NCBI GenBank assembly: GCA_026399025.1
Contig: JAPLRU010000038.1
Span: forward strand, 1 to 64,000
Source: Methylobacter sp.
Lineage (GTDB): Bacteria; Pseudomonadota; Gammaproteobacteria; Methylococcales; Methylomonadaceae
Direction: 5' to 3'
Length of the DNA stretch: 64,000 nt
Position 1 is the stretch's first letter. Each line of letters opens with the position of its first letter. The position numbers and the translations under genes were made by a program. Below are positions 1 to 8,635 of the stretch, one piece after another. The notes under the pieces are model-generated. The model had not been told where the DNA came from and ran no database searches. It was given only the letters and a program-made list of their open reading frames with translations.

Positions 1-332
1 GCGAGGAGTTCAATCTACGAAACAGGCTTTATGCCTAAGGTCGGGCACGACTTCCTCGCCATTCGCCCGATGATCAATCGGGGATTCTGGCCTTTTGAGA
101 GGTCAGAATCAAGATATAAGGTCGGGTTAGCTTATTGAGCGTAGCGAGATAACGTAACCCGACCTACCTATCTGTTTCAATTTCAAGGCGGTATTGCCGA
201 CTCGGATACAAACAAAATTATTTCTGAGTTGCAAAAACGCAAGCAATTAAAATTGAAGCGCATAAAGTCGTTTATTTGCGGCGTGTTAAAATCAGTTATC
301 AAGCCTAACCACAGATAGGGGATTTAAATAGT
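1..332. repeat. Gene-free repeat region with palindromes
   Basis: No gene is visible here. A hairpin with perfect 11-bp arms (119-129 and 155-165, reading AGGTCGGGTTA and its complement) resembles the REP-like palindromes scattered through many proteobacterial genomes. A second short inverted repeat links the first 7 bases (GCGAGGA) with 53-59. The window edge cuts the region, so its left extent is unknown. The last part (about 300-332) holds an AGGGGA ribosome binding sequence for the following hicB. Confidence 0.6.
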
Positions 333-551
333 ATGACGAAACAATTCGATGTAATTATTGAGAAAGATTCCGAGGGATATTTTGTAGCTTCCGTTCCTGC
401 CCTGAAAGGTTGTCATACACAAGCCAAGTCGCTGGATGTGCTTATGGAGCGTATTAGAGAAGCTATTGAGCTTTGTTTGGAAGTTCAAGGCGAGTTGTTG
501 CTCGAACCATTGGATTTTGTTGGCATTCAACGGATTTCTGTTGCGGCATGA
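333..551 (+). CDS. hicB: HicB-family antitoxin (short form)
   Basis: Predicted antitoxin of a type II HicBA module; it would bind and block the HicA mRNA interferase. The 72 residues match the N-terminal HicB fold (partly degraded RNase H-like): a beta strand at 4-10, an E-G-Y-F-V-A-S-V-P segment near 14-22, a G-C-H/T turn near 26-29 and a helix from about 33 on. There is no C-terminal DNA-binding domain, so self-repression is uncertain. The ATG at 333 follows AGGGGA at 317-322. The stop overlaps the hicA start as ATGA, implying translational coupling in antitoxin-first order. Family assignment is by recognition; function is inferred. Confidence 0.8.
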   Translation: MTKQFDVIIEKDSEGYFVASVPALKGCHTQAKSLDVLMERIREAIELCLEVQGELLLEPLDFVGIQRISVAA

Positions 552-769
552 CATCTTTTCCAAGCTTAACGGGTAAAGATTTATTGCTTGCGTTGAAAAA
601 AACGGGTTTTTCGATAGTTCGAGTTAGAGGAAGTCATTATTTTGTACAACATCCAGATGGACAAGGAACGAACCGCACGGGATACGTGCCTATGTTTGGG
701 TATGCCCAAGGTGCGGTTCGCTATGCTCACCACACCCTACGTCTGGAAATACAAACCTCGACCGCTTAG
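548..769 (+). pseudogene. hicA: HicA-family toxin, C-terminal part lost
   Basis: Starts at an ATG overlapping the hicB stop. Residues 1-38 are a good HicA N-terminus: an L-T-G-K-D helix start, K-K-T-G-F and the R-G-S-H segment with the candidate catalytic His30, then H-P-D-G. After residue 39 the expected strand and helix (V-P-x-H then a G-x-L-x-x-I-L-R type helix) are missing. The frame instead runs through a palindromic repeat and ends after 73 codons with an unrelated tail. The double-stranded RNA-binding-like fold is probably incomplete and the toxin inactive, although the catalytic His is kept. An alternative is that the chimeric protein still folds. Confidence 0.7.
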
Positions 770-815
770 CGCGCAGTCCGACGTAGCTTACGCTGAGACA
801 CGAAACATCGGGATT
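669..815. repeat. REP-like palindromic repeat at the break in hicA
   Basis: Perfect 10-bp arms CGAACCGCAC (669-678) and GTGCGGTTCG (711-720) form a hairpin. They continue into CTATGCTCACCACACCCTACG, a common form of proteobacterial intergenic repeat, and then another GC-rich stretch with CGTAGCTTACGCTGAGACACG. The repeat begins just where hicA similarity ends. The remaining bases to 1021 hold no gene. Confidence 0.6.
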
Positions 816-949
816 ACCTCCTGTATTGCCTTTATCCAAAACTAAAGCTTGATTGTTTTTAAAGACTTACTCCTCCATTTGTGCAACCGTTCCCTCACAC
901 AATACCAACAGGCTTGGCAACGAAAAACACTCGCCCGCCCCGCCGATGA

Positions 950-980
950 TTGGGAATCTAGCTGCGACTGCATTTATAAT
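950..980 (+). promoter_or_regulatory. Candidate sigma-70 promoter for the 1022 methyltransferase
   Basis: A consensus -10 box TATAAT lies at 975-980. A poor -35 (TTGGGA, 950-955) sits 19 bases upstream. The gene starts 42 bases downstream. The -10 is clear, the -35 is weak. Confidence 0.35.
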
Positions 981-1021
981 GAAAGCCTTATTTCTTTCAT
1001 ACACAACAAGCGAGCAAATCA

Positions 1022-2557
1022 ATGACTGACTGGACTTCAGGGTATATAGCCGATATCGACTACACCTATGGCTATTATCAAGAACTTAATCCGCTACGGG
1101 TAAAACTTGCCTTTCTCAATGCCGGCCTAATCTCGCCTGAAATGGGCAGCGCTTGCGAGCTGGGTTTTGGTCAGGGGATAAGCGCCAATTTCCATGCCGC
1201 CGCTTCGGTGACCCAATGGCACGGTACCGATTTCAACCCTTCCCAAGCCGGTTTCGGGCAAGAGCTGGCCGCTATTTCCGGTTCCGGCGCCAAACTGTAC
1301 GACGAGGCCTTCGCCGACTTCGCCAACCGTCCTGAGCCGGCCGATTTCGACTACATCGGCCTGCACGGCATCTGGAGCTGGATTAGCGATGAAAACCGGG
1401 CCGTGATAGTGGATTTCATCCGCCGCAAACTGAAAGTGGGCGGGGTGCTCTATATCAGCTACAACACCCTGCCCGGCTGGGCCGCTTTCGCCCCGATGCG
1501 CCACCTGATGACCCAGCACGCGGAAGTGATAGGCGCCGAAGGCCACGGTATTGTCAGTCGCGTCGGCGGCGCTCTTGATTTTACCGAAAAGCTGCTGGCG
1601 ACCAATCCCGCCTATATCCGCGCCAATGCCCAAATTACCGAACGCCTGAAGAATATCTCGGAACAGAACCGTCATTACCTCGCCCACGAATACTTCAACC
1701 GCGATTGGCACCCGATGCACTTTGCAACGATGGCGGAATGGCTTGCGCCGGCCAAAGTAAGCTATGCCTGTTCCGCCTATTATCCGGATCATATCGATGC
1801 GCTGAACCTCACCGTCGAACAGCAGGCTTTCCTGAAAGAAATTCCGGATTCCATGTTCCGCGAGTCGGTGCGTGACTTCATGGTCAACCAGCAGTTTCGT
1901 CGCGACTACTGGGTTAAGGGAGCGCGAAAGCTTTCCGCGCTCAGCCAAACCGAAATGCTACGTGTGCAGCGCGTAATGTTGATAACAAATCGCCAAGACA
2001 TTTCCCTTAAAGCCACTGGAGCTCTCGGCGAGGCCGACATGAGCGAGGCCATATACAGCCCTATTATTGACTTGCTGGCGGATTACAAGCCAAGGACATT
2101 AGGCTGGATCGAGCAGTCCGTCAGAGATAAAGGCGTCACTTTCGCACAATTGACTCAAGCCGTCATGATCCTGGCGGGAACCGGACATCTGGCCGCCGTG
2201 CAGGATGACGCGTTGATTACCAAAGCGAAAAAACACACCGACAAACTGAACGCCCATCTGATCGACAAGGCGCGCGGTAACGGCGAAATCAGCTATCTGG
2301 TAAGTCCTGTCACAGGTGGCGGTGTGACGGTAGGCCGCTTTCAGCAACTGTTCTTACTGACGCTGAGTCAAGGCAAGAAACAGCCTGCCGATCTTGCCGC
2401 ACAGGTATGGCAGGTTCTGAATGTTCAAGGACAAAAACTGGTTAAGGAAGGTAAAACCTTGGAGACCGACGAACAAAACCTTGCGGAATTAACAGAACGG
2501 GCCCAGATTTTCATTGAAAAAAGTCTGCCGCTGCTGAAGGCGCTACAGATAGCCTAG
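1022..2557 (+). CDS. SAM-dependent methyltransferase with regulatory domain
   Basis: A 511-residue class I methyltransferase. Motif I is A-C-E-L-G-F-G-Q-G at 44-52, followed by the acidic G-T-D-F at 69-72 that would contact the SAM ribose. A motif IV-V region (H-G-I-W-S-W, then K-V-G-G-V-L-Y-I-S-Y-N) lies near 116-145. The middle third resembles the methyltransferase regulatory domain (MethyTransf_Reg family), and the C-terminal third is the less conserved part usual in these roughly 500-residue proteins. It appears cytoplasmic, with no signal peptide or membrane segment. It stands alone in its orientation, facing the convergent PepSY gene. The substrate is unknown; members may methylate proteins, but nothing here proves it. 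Confidence 0.8.
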   Translation: MTDWTSGYIADIDYTYGYYQELNPLRVKLAFLNAGLISPEMGSACELGFGQGISANFHAAASVTQWHGTDFNPSQAGFGQELAAISGSGAKLYDEAFADFANRPEPADFDYIGLHGIWSWISDENRAVIVDFIRRKLKVGGVLYISYNTLPGWAAFAPMRHLMTQHAEVIGAEGHGIVSRVGGALDFTEKLLATNPAYIRANAQITERLKNISEQNRHYLAHEYFNRDWHPMHFATMAEWLAPAKVSYACSAYYPDHIDALNLTVEQQAFLKEIPDSMFRESVRDFMVNQQFRRDYWVKGARKLSALSQTEMLRVQRVMLITNRQDISLKATGALGEADMSEAIYSPIIDLLADYKPRTLGWIEQSVRDKGVTFAQLTQAVMILAGTGHLAAVQDDALITKAKKHTDKLNAHLIDKARGNGEISYLVSPVTGGGVTVGRFQQLFLLTLSQGKKQPADLAAQVWQVLNVQGQKLVKEGKTLETDEQNLAELTERAQIFIEKSLPLLKALQIA

Positions 2558-2603
2558 GGTGTCGCCGTCTCCTCGGATAGGAACGACGTTGTGTATAAAA
2601 ATA

Positions 2604-2650
2604 AGCCCCGGAGCGTGGAAACGATGTCGCTTGATTCGCTTCGGACGCTA
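2604..2650. repeat. Copy of the CCGGAGCGTGG-AACGAT repeat
   Basis: Bases about 2610-2645 read CCCCGGAGCGTGGAAACGAT followed by GTCGCTT-ATTC. They match, with few changes, the segment at 53704-53740 and, more distantly, the inverted arms at 6062-6100 and 6283-6321. This is a half copy with no partner arm next to it. Confidence 0.6.
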
Positions 2651-2653
2651 TAA

Positions 2654-4009
2654 CTACCGCTTTTGTCGATTTGTTACCACGGAACGCAGCCATTGCGATC
2701 GCGTTGCCCAGCCTTTGACAAGATGCGGCGCATAAATCTTTGCCCTTTTAAGCAGCAAAATACCCAGCCGAAACAGCATTAAGCCGCTTCGGTAGAGCTT
2801 ATCTCGGCAGCGGTAAAACAGCGGGCGTAGCGCCGCCAAATTCACCTCTCTATCTTCGACCTTGCCGTGCCGATGCAGCCAGCGCAACAGACCACTGACA
2901 TAGAGCGCAAACAGGCCGATGCCGGAAACAAACCAGAGCAAACGGCCGGTGTCGCCCAAAGCTTCGCCGGTATGCAGCGGCCACATCCAGGAAGTGAAAG
3001 CCTCGCCGGCGGTAAAACCGGACGGATCGCGCACTTCTTTGATCTGGCCGCTCCAGCGATCGACCCAAACCGTGGTGTAAGGATGCCGCCGGTTGATTTC
3101 GCCGCTTAAGCGCAAATTAATGCGATAAATGCCGCTGTCGCCGGCAGGCGTGGTAACCCGCCTGAGTTCGGCGCGGGGAAACGGGCCGCGCGCGACGAAT
3201 TCGGCCGATTCCAAACCGACCGGGTGATTGTTCGGAGTCGCTGTGCTGACAATGTTCCGCCCGGTTTCGCCGTGTTCCATGCCGGATGAACCCGCCAGCG
3301 TTTCCAATACCGCCGGATAGCTCAACTGAAAACCGGTGAACGCCAGCAACACTAAGGCCAATGCGCTAAGCAGTCCCATCAAGCGGTGCAGGTCGAACGC
3401 AAGCTGCATCATACCGATAGGGCGATGAATCGTTGGTCTATATGCCGCAAGCTTGATAAATGCATCCCGGATGCCCCGCCACCCCGGCCACCACAAATAA
3501 ACGCCGGTGCCGACGGACACCATCAGCAATAAGCCCAAAATACCCACCGCCCTCCAGCCGAAGCGCCCCAGATGAAGCTGGGTGTGTAAATCAAGCAACC
3601 AAGTTGTCGCCGTTTGTCCCCAAAACCGGCTGGCAACGACTTCGGCGGTGTAGGGGTTTACCGACACCATCAACGGCGCATAAAGTTCGAAAAAGGTTTC
3701 CGTCGGCTTGTCGTACCAGACGGTTATCATGCTGTGCGGAGACCGGGGCATTTCCAAAGTCCATGAACCGAGGCGCTTGGGATGCGCACTGTGCACGGCG
3801 GACATGATTTTATCCAACGACTGGCGCTTGCCTGCCGGTTGCTCGATAACCAGCCGCGGATTTAACAATTCGTCCAGTTCTTCGCGGTAAACGCTGATAC
3901 TGCCGGTCAGTCCCATCAGCGCAAAAAAGAATCCGGCAATTAAAGCCAGATAAAGATGGATTTTGAGCCAAGTTGCCCGGCTAAGCAGGCGTTGGAGGGG
4001 AATTTGCAT
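2654..4009 (-). CDS. PepSY-associated membrane protein (PiuB-like)
   Basis: A 451-residue inner-membrane protein of the PepSY_TM family, often iron-regulated and found near siderophore uptake genes. TM1 spans about 17-38 (K-I-H-L-Y with conserved His18, ending L-M-G-L-T-G-S). A large periplasmic region follows. Further membrane segments lie near 155-178 (ending Y-L-W-W-P-G-W, typical of the family), 208-232 and 365-388. The C-terminal tail of about 60 residues is basic. No TonB receptor or Fur box is visible beside it, so an iron role is inferred only from the family. Some relatives act in electron transfer to periplasmic or siderophore substrates. Confidence 0.8.
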   Translation of the reverse strand: MQIPLQRLLSRATWLKIHLYLALIAGFFFALMGLTGSISVYREELDELLNPRLVIEQPAGKRQSLDKIMSAVHSAHPKRLGSWTLEMPRSPHSMITVWYDKPTETFFELYAPLMVSVNPYTAEVVASRFWGQTATTWLLDLHTQLHLGRFGWRAVGILGLLLMVSVGTGVYLWWPGWRGIRDAFIKLAAYRPTIHRPIGMMQLAFDLHRLMGLLSALALVLLAFTGFQLSYPAVLETLAGSSGMEHGETGRNIVSTATPNNHPVGLESAEFVARGPFPRAELRRVTTPAGDSGIYRINLRLSGEINRRHPYTTVWVDRWSGQIKEVRDPSGFTAGEAFTSWMWPLHTGEALGDTGRLLWFVSGIGLFALYVSGLLRWLHRHGKVEDREVNLAALRPLFYRCRDKLYRSGLMLFRLGILLLKRAKIYAPHLVKGWATRSQWLRSVVTNRQKR

Positions 4010-4067
4010 GACGGCGGTTATTATTCGATACCGGATTAAGTCGGTTAAAAAATCTTAAAGAGATCAG

Positions 4068-4124
4068 CACGAAGACACGAAGAGCACCAAGCTTATGAAA
4101 CTTCGTGCTCTTCGTGTCTTCGTG
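4068..4124. repeat. CACGAAG-family hairpin
   Basis: Two 24-base arms (4068-4091 and 4101-4124) are reverse complements with one mismatch, built from the unit CACGAAG repeated. The same family recurs at 6021-6049, 6326-6354, 53573-53602 and 53636-53665. It sits between the divergent-to-downstream ends of the PepSY gene start and nadA stop; as RNA it could form a strong hairpin downstream of nadA. Confidence 0.8.
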
Positions 4125-4192
4125 GTGAATAAGATAACAAGTGGTTTTTTTAATTTTGTAAAAAAACTTTTGCTTAGCTACTTAGCGCTTTT

Positions 4193-5290
4193 TTAAGCAA
4201 CGCCCAGCATGTTATCCAGCGCCTTCTTGGCGTATTTTGCGTCTTCCGCGGGCACTGAAATTCGGTTCACCACATGGCCCGACGCCAGATTTTCCAAGAC
4301 CCAAGCCAAATGCTGCGGGTCGGTTCTAAACATGGTTGAACACATGCACAGCGTAGGCGACATGAAGTGTACGTTTTTGCCTTGCGCCTTACATTCTTCG
4401 TGCAGACGATTAACCAAGTTCAATTCCGTCGCCACCAACCAGCGGGTGTTGGGCTCGGCTTCGCGCACGGTTTTTAAAATATATTCGGTCGAACCGATGT
4501 ATTCCGATTTTTGGCAAACTTCAAACGAGGCTTCCGGGTGCGAAATGACCTTGGTTTCCGGGAAGCGTTTAACAAAGTCATCGATATGCTCGGGCTTGAA
4601 CACTTGATGCACCGAACAATAGCCGTTCCAAAGAATGATTTTGGCGTTACGGATTTGCTGCTCGGTCAAACCGCCCATCGGCCGGGTGAAATCCCAGGTG
4701 ACCATGCCTTCCAACGGGATGCCCATCCGGTAACCGGTATTGCGCCCCAGATGCTGGTCAGGAAAAAACAGCACTTTCGGCTTTTTGGCAAAACTCCATT
4801 CCAATATCTTTTGCGCATTGGACGAGGTGCAGACGATGCCGTCATGCCGGCCGCAAAATGATTTAAGATCGGCGGCCGAGTTGATGTAGGTAATCGGCGT
4901 GACTTCAGCTTCCACGTCAATCACTTGCGCCAATTCATCCCAACATTTTTGCACCTTGATCAAGTTGGCCATATCGGCCATCGAACAGCCTGCGGCCATG
5001 TCCGGCAGGATCGCGATTTGCTCGGGCCGGGACAAAATATCGGCGACTTCGGCCATAAAATGCACGCCGCAAAATACGATGTATTCGGCATCGGATTCGG
5101 CCGCATCTCGGGACAGCTTTAACGAATCGCCGGAAAAATCGGCGTGTTTGAATACTTCATCGCGCTGATAATGGTGGCCGAGCACCACGCAACGGCGGCC
5201 AAGTTGGGCTTTGGCGGCGATAATTTTGGCGTCGCATTCCTCATCGCTGAGTAAGGCGTAATCTTGAATAGGAAATGGGCTATGGGTCAT
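4193..5290 (-). CDS. nadA: Quinolinate synthase A
   Basis: Condenses iminoaspartate with dihydroxyacetone phosphate to quinolinate in de novo NAD synthesis, using a [4Fe-4S] cluster. At 365 residues it has family length. Visible motifs are G-H-H-Y-Q at 38-42, D-F-S-G-D-S-L-K-L-S at 51-60, G-C-S-M-A-D around Cys102, W-N-G-Y-C-S-V-H around Cys225 and T-L-C-M-C around Cys315/317. These cysteines are the likely cluster ligands. It is a single gene with about 100 bases to the next gene; nadB and nadC are not in the window. Confidence 0.96.
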   Translation of the reverse strand: MTHSPFPIQDYALLSDEECDAKIIAAKAQLGRRCVVLGHHYQRDEVFKHADFSGDSLKLSRDAAESDAEYIVFCGVHFMAEVADILSRPEQIAILPDMAAGCSMADMANLIKVQKCWDELAQVIDVEAEVTPITYINSAADLKSFCGRHDGIVCTSSNAQKILEWSFAKKPKVLFFPDQHLGRNTGYRMGIPLEGMVTWDFTRPMGGLTEQQIRNAKIILWNGYCSVHQVFKPEHIDDFVKRFPETKVISHPEASFEVCQKSEYIGSTEYILKTVREAEPNTRWLVATELNLVNRLHEECKAQGKNVHFMSPTLCMCSTMFRTDPQHLAWVLENLASGHVVNRISVPAEDAKYAKKALDNMLGVA

Positions 5291-5394
5291 AAATAATACT
5301 CCTCAGCGGAGGATTTTGAGGTTAGTTTGCTGCTCAACACGGGCAGAATACGGCAATTTGCTCTCTGGGGAGAAAGAGAGCTTGAAAACAATAG

Positions 5395-5946
5395 TTAGCT
5401 TAAAACAGGCATATCCGCATCAATATTTTGACCTGCATAGGTATGAATAATATTCATGTATTCTTTACCGGTTTTGCTTAATCTTTTCACCACAGCATGA
5501 AGAATACTCAAAACTTTCACTAATACCAGCTCATCAACACCGATTACATCTTTGCTTATCACCGCATCGACAAAATCGAATCCGGCTAATAAAAATGGGT
5601 TATCGCAGTTTATTTGAGTGTCTTTAAAATGATATTTATCAATCAGCAACTCAAGGATTTTGATCGCATCGGCATCATTTAGCGTCTTGTTATTTTCCAT
5701 ATCATAAGCGCAAAAAGCGCCTTCAACGGCGTTGCTGTAACCCGTCAATTCAGCACTTTCGTGTATTTGCTGGGTGGTAAAAGACGGTACTTCGTTGTAT
5801 TTCCGTTTCGGCTTTTGATAGTACGAGCAATCCAAACATAAGTCTTCTTTACGCGTAGTTCCGCAGCACTGGCTACAGACTAATCCGTTCGCGATGACGC
5901 ACTGTCTTTTGCCTTTTCTTGAATTACATACGGGGCATTTAGCCAT
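5395..5946 (-). CDS. Zinc-ribbon protein of unknown function
   Basis: A 183-residue protein that I do not recognise beyond its N-terminus. Cysteines at 4, 7, 16, 24, 27, 28, 37 and 40 in C-x2-C pairs suggest one or two zinc-binding ribbons, like the short metal-binding heads of SEC-C or FmdB-type proteins. The rest (about 50-183) is probably helical with no signal peptide or membrane segment. The frame stays open to 6072, but the codons upstream of the ATG at 5946 run into the CACGAAG repeat and give a Cys/Phe-rich unrelated stretch, so 5946 is preferred. No operon partner is seen. Confidence 0.65.
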   Translation of the reverse strand: MAKCPVCNSRKGKRQCVIANGLVCSQCCGTTRKEDLCLDCSYYQKPKRKYNEVPSFTTQQIHESAELTGYSNAVEGAFCAYDMENNKTLNDADAIKILELLIDKYHFKDTQINCDNPFLLAGFDFVDAVISKDVIGVDELVLVKVLSILHAVVKRLSKTGKEYMNIIHTYAGQNIDADMPVLS

Positions 5947-6020
5947 ATCTGCTTTCTCTGTAAATAGGTGTTCCTGCCAAGCCGGACAACATGCCGGAGG
6001 ACAGTCTATATAAAAGCATC

Positions 6021-6354
6021 TCACCACGAAGGCACGAAGAACACGAAGGAAAAACTTGATGATCGTTCCCACGCTCCGGCGTCACTGCCATTAAGTTAAG
6101 AAAAAAAGCTCCCTCTCCTGCTGGAGAGGGTTGGGGTGAGGAGAATAAAAATAAGGAAAAAAGCTTTATTTGATCCCCTCATCCTAACCTAATCATGCTG
6201 GACTATCCTGTCCAGCACCCTACGGGCGAGTGCAAATCCGCTCCCGGCGGATTTGTCCCGGAGGGAGAAGGGACTGTCCATCCTTAACTTAATGGCAGTG
6301 ACGCTCCGGCGTGGGAACGATAAAACCTTCGTGTCCTTCGTGCCTTCGTGGTGA
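6021..6354. repeat. Nested palindromic element, CACGAAG repeat outside
   Basis: This gene-free 334-bp block is built as shells. The outer arms 6021-6049 and 6326-6354 are CACGAAG-family and are reverse complements with one mismatch over 29 bases. Inside them, arms 6062-6100 and 6283-6321 share the GTTCCCACGCTCCGGCGTCACTG / CCATTAAGTTAAG sequence in inverted orientation. The core (about 6110-6280) has a third pair-like set rich in CCCTCTCC/GGAGGGAG and a short hairpin around 6200-6225. No protein frame of note lies inside. It resembles a MITE-like or composite repeat; no terminal duplication was confirmed. Confidence 0.8.
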
Positions 6355-6364
6355 ATAAATGCGT

Positions 6365-8155
6365 TTAATCCTTAACTTTCTCTTTTCCCGCCGGCTTAAT
6401 CAAGCGAATGCCCAGCTCTTTCAACTGCTCATCGGTGACCACCGCCGGTGCGCTGACCAAAGGACAAGCCGCCGATTGGGTTTTAGGAAAAGCGATTACA
6501 TCACGAATAGAGGTTGACCCGGTCATCAGCATGACCAAACGATCAAGGCCGAAGGCCAAACCGCCATGCGGAGGCGCGCCGTATTTCAACGCATCCAACA
6601 GGAAGCCGAATTTTTCCCTGGCTTCGTCTTCGCCTATGCCTAAAATTTCAAACACGGTTTGTTGCATCGACGTGCGGTTGATACGGATTGAACCGCCGCC
6701 GACTTCAGTGCCGTTTAGAACTAAATCGTAAGCGCGCGATAATGCCGCGCCCGGATTGGCGACCAACTCTTCAACCGAGCAGCTGGGCGCGGTGAAGGGG
6801 TGATGGATGGCGTTGTAACGGCCGCTTTTTTCGTCCCAATCGAACATCGGGAAATCGACGACCCACACTGGCTTCCAATCGCCTTGCAGCAGGTTAAGGT
6901 CATGGCCCAGTTTGACTCGCAATGCGCCCATCGCTTCATTAACGATGCCGGCTTTATCCGCGCCGAAGAAAATTAAATCGCCGTTTTGCGCGCCGGTTTT
7001 GGCTAACACGCTGTCCCAAACTTCAGCCGGGGCGAATTTAACGATAGGCGACTGCAAGCCGTCGACGCCTGCGGACAAGTCGTTGACTTTAATATAAGCC
7101 AAGCCTCTGGCGCCGTATATGCTGACATATTTGGTCAACGCATCAATGTCTTTGCGGCTTAAATCGCCCGCATTCGGTACACGCATCGCCACGACGCGGC
7201 CTTTCGGATCATTCGCCGGGGCCGAGAAAACCTTGAAATCAACGTCTTTCATGTCGTCGGCAATATCGACCAATTCCAGCGGAATGCGCAAATCCGGCCT
7301 ATCGACACCGTAGCGCGACACCGCTTCCTGATGGGTCATGCGCGGGAATTTGTCGCCAAGATTCACGCCTATGACTTTAATAAACAGCTGGCGGATCATT
7401 TCCTCCATCACATGCATGATTTCGTTTTCATCCATGAACGAGGTTTCAATATCCAACTGGGTAAATTCAGGCTGACGGTCGGCGCGCAAATCTTCATCGC
7501 GGAAACAACGCACGACTTGATAATAGCGGTCCATGCCCGCCACCATCAGCATTTGTTTGTACAATTGCGGCGATTGCGGCAGCGCGAAAAACGCATTTTC
7601 GTGGGTGCGGCTCGGTACGATGTAATCGCGCGCGCCCTCGGGTGTGGCTTTAGTTAAATACGGCGTTTCGATTTCGAAAAACTCGTGGTCGTCGAGAAAG
7701 TTTCTTAACACCCGCGTCACATCGCGGCGCACTTTCATTTTTTCCTGCATCACAGTGCGGCGCAAATCGATATAACGATAACGCAAACGCAGTTCTTCGT
7801 TGACTTCGATTTCGCTTTCGACCGGGAACGGCGGCGTTTCCGATTCATTCAGCACGACGATGTTTTTAGCCAGGATTTCAATCGCACCGGAATGCATATT
7901 GGCGTTAACCGTGCCTTCGGGACGATTGCGAACCAGGCCGGTAATTTGTAATACATATTCACTGCGGACGCTTTCAGCAGTGGCGAAGGTGTCGGCTACG
8001 TCGGGATCGACCACGACTTGCACCAAGCCGGCGCGGTCTCTCAGGTCGATAAAAATAACGCCGCCGTGATCCCGGCGTCTATGCACCCAACCGCAGATTG
8101 AAACCGTTTCGCCTAGCTGATGTGTGTTTAATTCTCCGCACTTGTGAGTACGCAT
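6365..8155 (-). CDS. aspS: Aspartyl-tRNA synthetase
   Basis: Charges tRNA-Asp in the cytoplasm. The 596 residues carry the N-terminal OB-fold anticodon-binding domain (about 1-105; [11 protein letters not shown] near 22-32). A class II catalytic core follows with motif 2 ([18 protein letters not shown]) and motif 3 ([10 protein letters not shown] near the end). The bacterial GAD insertion domain lies between them. Length matches the bacterial type. The enzyme could be discriminating or non-discriminating; amidotransferase genes are not in the window. It follows fmdB on the same strand, an arrangement common in gammaproteobacteria. Confidence 0.97.
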   Translation of the reverse strand: MRTHKCGELNTHQLGETVSICGWVHRRRDHGGVIFIDLRDRAGLVQVVVDPDVADTFATAESVRSEYVLQITGLVRNRPEGTVNANMHSGAIEILAKNIVVLNESETPPFPVESEIEVNEELRLRYRYIDLRRTVMQEKMKVRRDVTRVLRNFLDDHEFFEIETPYLTKATPEGARDYIVPSRTHENAFFALPQSPQLYKQMLMVAGMDRYYQVVRCFRDEDLRADRQPEFTQLDIETSFMDENEIMHVMEEMIRQLFIKVIGVNLGDKFPRMTHQEAVSRYGVDRPDLRIPLELVDIADDMKDVDFKVFSAPANDPKGRVVAMRVPNAGDLSRKDIDALTKYVSIYGARGLAYIKVNDLSAGVDGLQSPIVKFAPAEVWDSVLAKTGAQNGDLIFFGADKAGIVNEAMGALRVKLGHDLNLLQGDWKPVWVVDFPMFDWDEKSGRYNAIHHPFTAPSCSVEELVANPGAALSRAYDLVLNGTEVGGGSIRINRTSMQQTVFEILGIGEDEAREKFGFLLDALKYGAPPHGGLAFGLDRLVMLMTGSTSIRDVIAFPKTQSAACPLVSAPAVVTDEQLKELGIRLIKPAGKEKVKD

Positions 8156-8193
8156 AAATTTTCCCTGTTGATTGAGTTAAAGTAAAAGGCAAA

Positions 8194-8251
8194 AGGCGAA
8201 AGGCTCAAGGCAAAAACGTGTCTTTTCGCCTTTGCCTTGAACCTTTCGCCT
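8194..8251. repeat. GGCGAAAGG/AAGGCAAA hairpin between fmdB and aspS
   Basis: Arms 8194-8218 and 8227-8251 are inverted copies of AGGCGAAAGGCTCAAGGCAAA with three mismatches over 25 bases. The hairpin lies between two co-oriented genes and could act as a processing or stabilising structure in a shared mRNA, or simply be another dispersed repeat. Confidence 0.65.
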
Positions 8252-8258
8252 GTTTTAA

Positions 8259-8528
8259 TTATTGGCTCTTGCAGCCGCCGGCCGGACAACTGCCGGAAGG
8301 TGACGGAGACGGGCAGCTTGCCTCGCCCGCTACATTTTTCTTGGCGCCGCTTTTAAAATCGGTTTCGTACCAGCCGCTGCCTTTTAATCTGAATCCCGCC
8401 GCGGAAATCTTTTTCATTAATTCCGGCTTGCTACAGGCAGGACAGGTAATTAAGGGCTCAGCGCTGAGTTTTTGTAAAGCTTCATGCTCATGGCCGCATG
8501 ATTGACATTGGTACTCGTATATTGGCAT
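8259..8528 (-). CDS. FmdB-type zinc ribbon protein
   Basis: An 89-residue protein starting M-P-I-Y-E-Y-x-C, the hallmark of the FmdB/CxxC_CXXC_SSSS regulatory-like family. Cys8/Cys11 and Cys29/Cys32 form a zinc ribbon. The G-F-R-L-K-G-S-G-W-Y-x-T-D segment (about 45-57) is also typical. The C-terminal tail is rich in Ser, Pro, Gly and Cys. The function is unknown despite the family name. It lies just upstream of aspS, as in many gammaproteobacteria, and diverges from pyrC across about 107 bases that should hold both promoters. Confidence 0.88.
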   Translation of the reverse strand: MPIYEYQCQSCGHEHEALQKLSAEPLITCPACSKPELMKKISAAGFRLKGSGWYETDFKSGAKKNVAGEASCPSPSPSGSCPAGGCKSQ

Positions 8529-8635
8529 TTACCGCTCCGATAACAAAAAATAATAACCACGATAAGTGCTGCGTTTAATTTTTCAAGGCACTTACTATAA
8601 AATAACCGCCTATTTTACAGAATTTACCTTCGATA

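Noticed and set aside
642-845. 67-codon frame downstream of hicA
   Set aside because: It lies entirely in hicA's second half and the palindromic repeat and has no own start signals.
1127-1948. Long minus-strand frame (273 codons) opposite the methyltransferase
   Set aside because: Shadow of a GC-rich conserved gene; the protein has no family signs and no start signals.
4068-4124. Short CACGAAG repeats as a CRISPR or tandem array
   Set aside because: The units form inverted arms without regular spacers, and no cas gene is present.
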